From Stentor roeselii (taxonomy: Eukaryota > Ciliophora > Heterotrichea > Heterotrichida > Stentoridae), in NCBI GenBank assembly GCA_006503475.1, contig RSEH01000244.1, positions 1 through 64,000 on the forward strand: DNA of 64,000 nucleotides, given 5' to 3'. The position numbers and the translations under genes were made by a program. Numbering within the stretch: position 1 is the first letter of the stretch; each line of letters opens with the position of its first letter. This document shows positions 59,384-64,000 of the stretch, in pieces. The notes under the pieces are model-generated. The model saw nothing but the letters and a program-made list of their open reading frames with translations, ran no database searches and was not told where the DNA came from.

Positions 59384-60022
59384 ATGGAGTCAAAAGGTAA
59401 CTACATATACGTTCCCGATGACTTTCACCTAAACCCAGACCTCTTCGTAGTCCCAGACCGTTACAACGGCTTCATCGAAACAGTGCTGATAACCCGCGGT
59501 TCAGTCCAAGACCGTACAAAAAAACTCGCCCAAGACGTAGTAAGAGACTTTCCCAATGAGCCAATAGTCTTCATTTGCGTATTACGAGGAGCTTTCATGT
59601 TCTTCAAGTCCCTCGTAGACAAGGCACACAAAGCAACGAAAGGAAATTTCAGTCATTCAATTGAGTTTATAAGAGCGAAAAGTTATACAAATGACGTGCA
59701 ACTTGATGTGACAGTTGAAGGACTCAGTTCTCTCAGCCTCGAAGGCAAAAATGTTGTAATTGTTGAAGACATGGTCGACAGTGGAAGGACTCTGGCAGCA
59801 GTAACTGAGATAATAAGACAGAAGTCCCCGAAGAACTTGAAAGTTTGTGTCCTGGTCTTCAAGAGAAACACGAAAAATGTGAATATTGTCCCGGATTATA
59901 TCGGGTTTTCGATCCCAGATAAGTGGATCATCGGACATAATATGGACTACAACGGACATTTTAGGGACTTGCCACATATTTCTGTACTTAATGATGAAGG
60001 AAAAGTGCACTTTAGGGAATAA
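59384..60022 (+). CDS. HPRT: Hypoxanthine-guanine phosphoribosyltransferase
   Basis: Purine salvage enzyme that converts hypoxanthine or guanine plus PRPP to IMP or GMP; 212 residues, normal length. Motifs: CVLRGAFMFFKSL (PPi loop), the flexible loop with IRAKSYTND, the PRPP-binding VVIVEDMVDSGRTL, and VPDYIGFSIPDKWIIGHNMDYN (base-binding K and the D-Y-N region). TATAAATG joins the promoter element and start codon. Confidence 0.96.
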   Translation: MESKGNYIYVPDDFHLNPDLFVVPDRYNGFIETVLITRGSVQDRTKKLAQDVVRDFPNEPIVFICVLRGAFMFFKSLVDKAHKATKGNFSHSIEFIRAKSYTNDVQLDVTVEGLSSLSLEGKNVVIVEDMVDSGRTLAAVTEIIRQKSPKNLKVCVLVFKRNTKNVNIVPDYIGFSIPDKWIIGHNMDYNGHFRDLPHISVLNDEGKVHFRE

Positions 60023-60043
60023 TGATTTTCTTATTATTTAGTA

Positions 60044-61054
60044 ATGGCCAGAAGTAAGTCTCCTGATCTGGTTTTAGAAAAACCGAGGACTAAAGTAAAA
60101 AGTTTGGCGAATAACTTGGGTTTCAGTAACTCTCCTAGCACATCGAATATCAGTAAAATCTTCATTCATTCAAGTAAAAGCAGAAATGACTCGATTTCTC
60201 ATAACAGGTCTTCTAAACTGCTGAAACGAAAAAGATCTTTTAATAAAATCAGGTTCCCTGTTAGCAATTCACCTTCTTTCTCGAAAATCAATGTGAAAGA
60301 TGATTTAAGTGAAAAGTCTCAAAGTCCTTCTTTTTATCAAACTGAAAATTTGAAAAACATTGAAAGTCTTTTAATGAAAATACAAAAAATTGAGGAAAAA
60401 CAATTCAATCAATCTGAAAACTCTGAAATTTTACAGAAAAATCATCAAAAACTCGGAATTTTCAATGAAATCTTTGAAATCATCATCGAAAATGATAGAA
60501 TTTTCGGGAAGTATTTAAAAGCTGTTAAAGAGTTTTACGAACTTTACAATGATCAAGAGATGAAAAAACAATTGAAAATTCTTCAAAAACTTGAAGATGA
60601 AAAAAATTCTTTGAGTCAAGAACGTGAGTCTTTTCAGAGACTTTTAGAAAACCTTTCAAGAGAAAACTTCAAACTTAGCAAAGAAATCGATTCCTATGAA
60701 GAAGAAATTGAGCAACTTCATCAGGAATTAAAAAACGTACAAAACATGGACTTTGAACCACTTCCAACTAATAAAGACTCGTGGAAGTATGTTTTAAAGC
60801 AAAACAAGTACTATAAAGAAAAATATAAGAACATCCAAAGCGAAGTTCAAGTTTACAAACATAATCAAGAAATCTTTATCAGGAAGTTCGAGGAACTGAA
60901 AGAACAAGGAATCGACGTCTATTATGAATATGCGGAGGAAGGCAAGTCTTCTAGTCGAGGGTCAGTTGTTTTATTAGAACTTCCGAAAAGTTTGAAAAAA
61001 TCATCTTCCAAAGTTCCTGGATTGAAAATCAATAATATATCTAATTTTCCTTAA
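60044..61054 (+). CDS. Coiled-coil protein
   Basis: A 336-residue protein, 21 bp after HPRT on the same strand. The first ~100 residues are basic, Ser-rich and likely disordered (SKSPDLVLEKPRTKVKS). A coiled coil follows from about 105 to 245, containing LEDEKNSLSQERESFQRLLE. The tail is Ser/Lys-rich. No motif identifies the function. Confidence 0.7.
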   Translation: MARSKSPDLVLEKPRTKVKSLANNLGFSNSPSTSNISKIFIHSSKSRNDSISHNRSSKLLKRKRSFNKIRFPVSNSPSFSKINVKDDLSEKSQSPSFYQTENLKNIESLLMKIQKIEEKQFNQSENSEILQKNHQKLGIFNEIFEIIIENDRIFGKYLKAVKEFYELYNDQEMKKQLKILQKLEDEKNSLSQERESFQRLLENLSRENFKLSKEIDSYEEEIEQLHQELKNVQNMDFEPLPTNKDSWKYVLKQNKYYKEKYKNIQSEVQVYKHNQEIFIRKFEELKEQGIDVYYEYAEEGKSSSRGSVVLLELPKSLKKSSSKVPGLKINNISNFP

Positions 61055-61068
61055 GTTATGAATGGTTT

Positions 61069-62550
61069 TTAGATTGTTTCTGAAGTCGAATTTGTGCTTG
61101 AGGCTGAAGATTCACTTGTTTCGGTTGAATTTGAACTGCTTGAAAGGGATTCGTTGGATATTTGTTCTGAGTCATCTGATGATACACTTTCAATTTGACT
61201 ACCAGTTGATTCATCTATCGTCTCAGTTTGATCGAGATTTGAGGTTTCGGATAAATTTTCAGAGTCTGTGGTATTGCTTGAAGACTCAACGGTACTCACT
61301 TGATTATCAGATTCAATATATTCTGATTCAACCTGGGCATCAGTAGATTCAAAAGAAGCCTGATTATTTTCACTTTGATTTTGACTAGTTTGATTGACCT
61401 GACTATCCTCTTCTAGACTCTGATCACCTTCAACAGTAGCAGTTTCCTGACTCTGTGCGCTATCATGACTTTCAGTTTCATTCTGAGTATTTTGCTCCTC
61501 ATTATTTAGCTCCTCATTATTTTGCTCATCATTACTTTGCTCCTCATTACTTTGCTCCTCATTACTTTGCTGATCATTGCCACTATCATCACAGCAGAGA
61601 TTAATATTTTCTTCAATATTTTCAATATCATTCTCAATACTTTCAAGCCGATCAAGTTCATCTTCTTCAAACTCATCCAAATCCTCAAGAACAATCTCTG
61701 TGCGATTATTTACAACTGAAACCACCTCATCAGTGCTATTTTCCAATTTTTCATCAACCTGGTTAACAATTTCATCAGTTGTATCCTCAGCCAAGTTCTC
61801 TTCAAAGACCTTCATCTGCTGTTCTTCAAGTTGTGCTAAACTTTCAACATCCTGCTGAATACCAAGCAGTTGATTTTCAATGGAAACATCAACAATTTCT
61901 TGTTTTTTTCCGTTTTCAGCTTGAACTTTAAGCGTTTCTTCATTTTCCTTGAGCTCTTGAATTAACTCGTCAGTTTCTTGAAGTTCTTCATCAAGTAAGT
62001 CGATTTCATCAAGATTTTCCTGATATTGAGAAGTTCCTTGCCTGACATAAGAAGTGTTTCCACAACTGTCAGTCGTGAAATTCGAACATTCCCCGCTCCA
62101 AGTGGAATTTTCATTTCCAGCAACACAAGAGGCAGGGTCAAGACACCAGACACAGTTGAGGTCAGCAAGACAATCATCACAATCACTAAGATCAGAACAT
62201 TTTTCATTGATTTCCGCATTTTCTTCATTCAACTCGTTAATATCTTCTGAAATGTCTTCTTTTGTATTGTTTAACTTCGCGATTTCATTTTCAATCAAAG
62301 TGACTCCAATGTCTGCATTCAAGTCAATGTTGGCGTCGAGTTCTTTGTCCAGGTCTTGCATGGCTTGGTCGAGTTTCAGTGAAAAGTCCGACAGTTCTTG
62401 GCCTAATGTTTCGAGGCCACCGGCTAAGGCGCCGGATGAGCTGGTTTCTGTTGTTTCTGATGAAGATTCTGAGTCTTCTACTTGTAAAAACTTCTGAGGA
62501 TCATTTGGGAATGACTCGGTTAGCAGAAGAAAGGAAATAAAAAAAAACAT
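61069..62550 (-). CDS. Acidic secreted protein with a PSI-type Cys cluster
   Basis: A 493-residue protein. A signal peptide (FFFISFLLLTESFP) is followed by coiled, acidic sequence, then a compact Cys cluster at about 115-165 (CSDLSDCDDCLADLNCVWCLDPASC...GECSNFTTDSC). This fits a plexin/PSI fold, with two N-glycosylation sites inside. The C-terminal ~180 residues are Glu/Gln/Ser/Asn low-complexity with a five-residue repeat, encoded by the 15-bp repeat at 61490-61580. It ends in Ser/Thr-rich sequence without a membrane helix. It is probably extracellular or vesicular. Confidence 0.75.
   Translation of the reverse strand: MFFFISFLLLTESFPNDPQKFLQVEDSESSSETTETSSSGALAGGLETLGQELSDFSLKLDQAMQDLDKELDANIDLNADIGVTLIENEIAKLNNTKEDISEDINELNEENAEINEKCSDLSDCDDCLADLNCVWCLDPASCVAGNENSTWSGECSNFTTDSCGNTSYVRQGTSQYQENLDEIDLLDEELQETDELIQELKENEETLKVQAENGKKQEIVDVSIENQLLGIQQDVESLAQLEEQQMKVFEENLAEDTTDEIVNQVDEKLENSTDEVVSVVNNRTEIVLEDLDEFEEDELDRLESIENDIENIEENINLCCDDSGNDQQSNEEQSNEEQSNDEQNNEELNNEEQNTQNETESHDSAQSQETATVEGDQSLEEDSQVNQTSQNQSENNQASFESTDAQVESEYIESDNQVSTVESSSNTTDSENLSETSNLDQTETIDESTGSQIESVSSDDSEQISNESLSSSSNSTETSESSASSTNSTSETI
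61490..61580 (-). repeat. 15-bp tandem repeat encoding N/S-N-E-E-Q units
   Basis: About six units near GCTCCTCATTACTTT (plus strand), in frame with the host gene and encoding repeated five-residue acidic units. Units differ by one or two bases, mostly changing Ser to Asn or Glu to Asp or Leu. Confidence 0.7.
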
Positions 62551-62560
62551 GATGTTATAA
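62551..62560. promoter_or_regulatory. 10-bp bidirectional promoter spacer
   Basis: The gap between the ATG of the PSI-domain gene (minus) and the HID1 ATG (plus) is GATGTTATAA. TTATAA touches the HID1 start and lies four bases from the other start. It is the shortest divergent spacer in the window. Confidence 0.55.
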
Positions 62561-64000
62561 ATGGGAAATAGCGACAGTCGTACTATCTTTAGGGAACATA
62601 TTCAAATGATGGGTAATGAGGACTTGTCTGGGTCTTATGAGTTCTGGAATTCTTTGTTTACTTTGGATTTTACTGTACAGGATGCGGTTTTAATGGTTTC
62701 GGATGAAGATGTTGAGAGACTTATTAATGAATATCAGATGAACTTGTTTAAACTTATTGAAAATTCGATAAGAAATATAGAAAATAGCGTCAGTAAGCCG
62801 AATAGTCTTGACCTGCAACAAATCACTTGCACCAGCAACTCAGTCAAGATATTAGCCAGGGTATTGCCTTGCACTTTTAAGTATCCATCCATCCTCGCTC
62901 TTTGGAGCGAGGAGAATCGACTTGCTAAACTCATAAAAAGTTCATTAGAGTTGCTGCATACTCAAGTTTACTCTGTAACAGCTTCTTTAAGTATCAAGAA
63001 AACAGATGGAATAGTCCTTGCCTTCTTATGGAAAGAAGGACTACTCTGTCAAAGTCCTCTTGTTGATGTAAGTGAAAGTGTCTGGCTAAGAAGATTTGAA
63101 GTTTTATTACTTTTAAAGTCTGCCCTTACTGAATTACACCCAAAGTTTCACACAAGCAGGGCGGGAAGCTTTTTAGTAACTCAAAGTCTCACCCTTCAGT
63201 CAGTGTACTCAATACTAAACACTTTAATCACCTTCAACCCAAGTGGTCTGTGGAACCTTCCATATACAAGTTACCTTAACACCCAAAACAAAGAAAAAAC
63301 CTTAAAAATCGGTCTTCAACTTCTCTCTTTACTCAACTTTTTAACCCCAGGACAATCATCAGTCAACCCATCAAACAACGTGAAAACAGTCCTAAAATCT
63401 CTTAAAAATCGTGAAGACCTGCGACTTCTCTGCACAGGTATCCAAGGTATCTACCAAAGCATTTTAATCTCAAACAACACTTATTTTCCAGGTTCACAAA
63501 AAACTTTCAACTTAACCAACGAGCTGTTGATGTTTTTACTTGTTTTAATAAAAGAAAACGAGTCTTTCGTCCACGTTTTAATCAGTTCAGAAGCGAGTGT
63601 CAAGTTAATTCCTTGGATCTTATCAACTCTGCTGAAATCTTCAGAAAAGTTGCAAGTTTCGCTTTGTTCTTACGTTTTAATCAAGCTTTCAGAACATCGG
63701 AAGTTTTGTATTTACCTCAACTCGCCGTTGCCTTCATGTCCTTTAGACCTGCCGTTGTTTTCAGGAAGCTACAGCGATATGACCCTTATCGCAATTTCCA
63801 AGATAATCCTGTCGAAAGCCCTTCTTCACGCTTCTGCCCTTCAGCTTCTTCTGACTTTTATCAGCAACTTTTCGCCCTTCATCAAAACGATTTGTCCTTT
63901 GGCTTCTCACTCGTTGATTAAAGTTTTGCAAGACTTGAGCCTGGTCTTGACTGAAGAGACGAATTTAGAGGCATTGGCATTGTTGCTTGAAATAATCTGC
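62561..64000 (+). CDS. HID1: HID1 (high-temperature-induced dauer-forming 1) homologue, 5' part
   Basis: The first 480 codons are open without a stop to the window edge. The N-terminus MGNSDSRTIF fits myristoylation, as in animal HID1. The middle aligns with the family: LYILNSPLP-type region EHRKFCIYLNSPLPSC, then PLDLPLFSGSYSDMTLIAISKIIL, equivalent to human PMDIPVFTGTHADLLIVVFHKII. Also matched are LLTRVLP (ILARVLP) and GLWNLPYTSYL (GYGIPYNHLL). HID1 is a Golgi-associated peripheral membrane protein acting in dense-core or regulated secretion. The C-terminus lies beyond the window. Confidence 0.9.
   Translation, partial: MGNSDSRTIFREHIQMMGNEDLSGSYEFWNSLFTLDFTVQDAVLMVSDEDVERLINEYQMNLFKLIENSIRNIENSVSKPNSLDLQQITCTSNSVKILARVLPCTFKYPSILALWSEENRLAKLIKSSLELLHTQVYSVTASLSIKKTDGIVLAFLWKEGLLCQSPLVDVSESVWLRRFEVLLLLKSALTELHPKFHTSRAGSFLVTQSLTLQSVYSILNTLITFNPSGLWNLPYTSYLNTQNKEKTLKIGLQLLSLLNFLTPGQSSVNPSNNVKTVLKSLKNREDLRLLCTGIQGIYQSILISNNTYFPGSQKTFNLTNELLMFLLVLIKENESFVHVLISSEASVKLIPWILSTLLKSSEKLQVSLCSYVLIKLSEHRKFCIYLNSPLPSCPLDLPLFSGSYSDMTLIAISKIILSKALLHASALQLLLTFISNFSPFIKTICPLASHSLIKVLQDLSLVLTEETNLEALALLLEIIC

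Noticed and set aside
1-64000. tRNA, rRNA, CRISPR, telomeric repeats, complete transposons, viral relics.
   Set aside because: I looked for cloverleaf-type B-box sequences, spaced direct repeats, terminal G/C-rich telomere repeats and transposase or polymerase motifs, and saw none that could be supported.

Overview
The window reads as macronuclear DNA of a heterotrich ciliate, most probably Stentor or a close relative. Three things point there. Many genes carry introns of exactly 15 nt of the form GTAA-N5-A-NN-NAG with an A at intron position 10. TAA, TAG and TGA all act as stops, which argues against Blepharisma (UGA as Trp) and Condylostoma. The DNA is AT-rich and extremely gene-dense. No search was run, so the genus is an inference.

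Layout. Positions 1-5800 are gene-poor and look like an accessory or decaying region. They hold the 3' part of a sugar-transporter gene (MFS) split by a 301-bp TA-bounded insert, two B-box-like zinc/coiled-coil genes, and an 11-copy 19-bp repeat array. From 5.8 kb onward genes are packed almost without gaps:
- 5.8-16 kb: chitin synthase-like enzyme, small C2H2 finger protein, nucleoside transporter (ENT), DUF229 protein, STK32/YANK-like kinase, coiled-coil proteins.
- 16-30 kb: kinesin-12/15-like motor, Rab7, a tandem pair of seven-TM THH1/TOM1/TOM3-like proteins, TFIIH p52, a 1423-residue surface glycoprotein.
- 30-40 kb: three ankyrin proteins, RAP-domain protein, MFSD1-like transporter, RNA polymerase subunit RPB12, LC8 dynein light chain, URM1.
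- 40-51 kb: HEN1 small-RNA methyltransferase heading a tight three-gene head-to-tail run, an FLVCR-like transporter, three related four-TM proteins, and a CFAP77-like ciliary protein.
- 51-64 kb: NT5DC1-like HAD nucleotidase, papain-family protease, alpha-carbonic anhydrase with a Cys-rich tail (preceded by two decayed copies of its own promoter and signal-peptide exon), Maf, Pin1-type parvulin, HPRT, a PSI-domain acidic secreted protein, and the 5' part of HID1.

Themes. These are mostly unlinked housekeeping genes. Most convergent stop codons lie 4-16 bp apart. Several divergent start codons lie 10-39 bp apart, often with a TATAA touching the ATG. Some head-to-tail genes are 8-15 bp apart. 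Promoters and 3' ends must therefore overlap neighbouring genes. No tRNA, rRNA, CRISPR array, telomere or complete transposon was seen.
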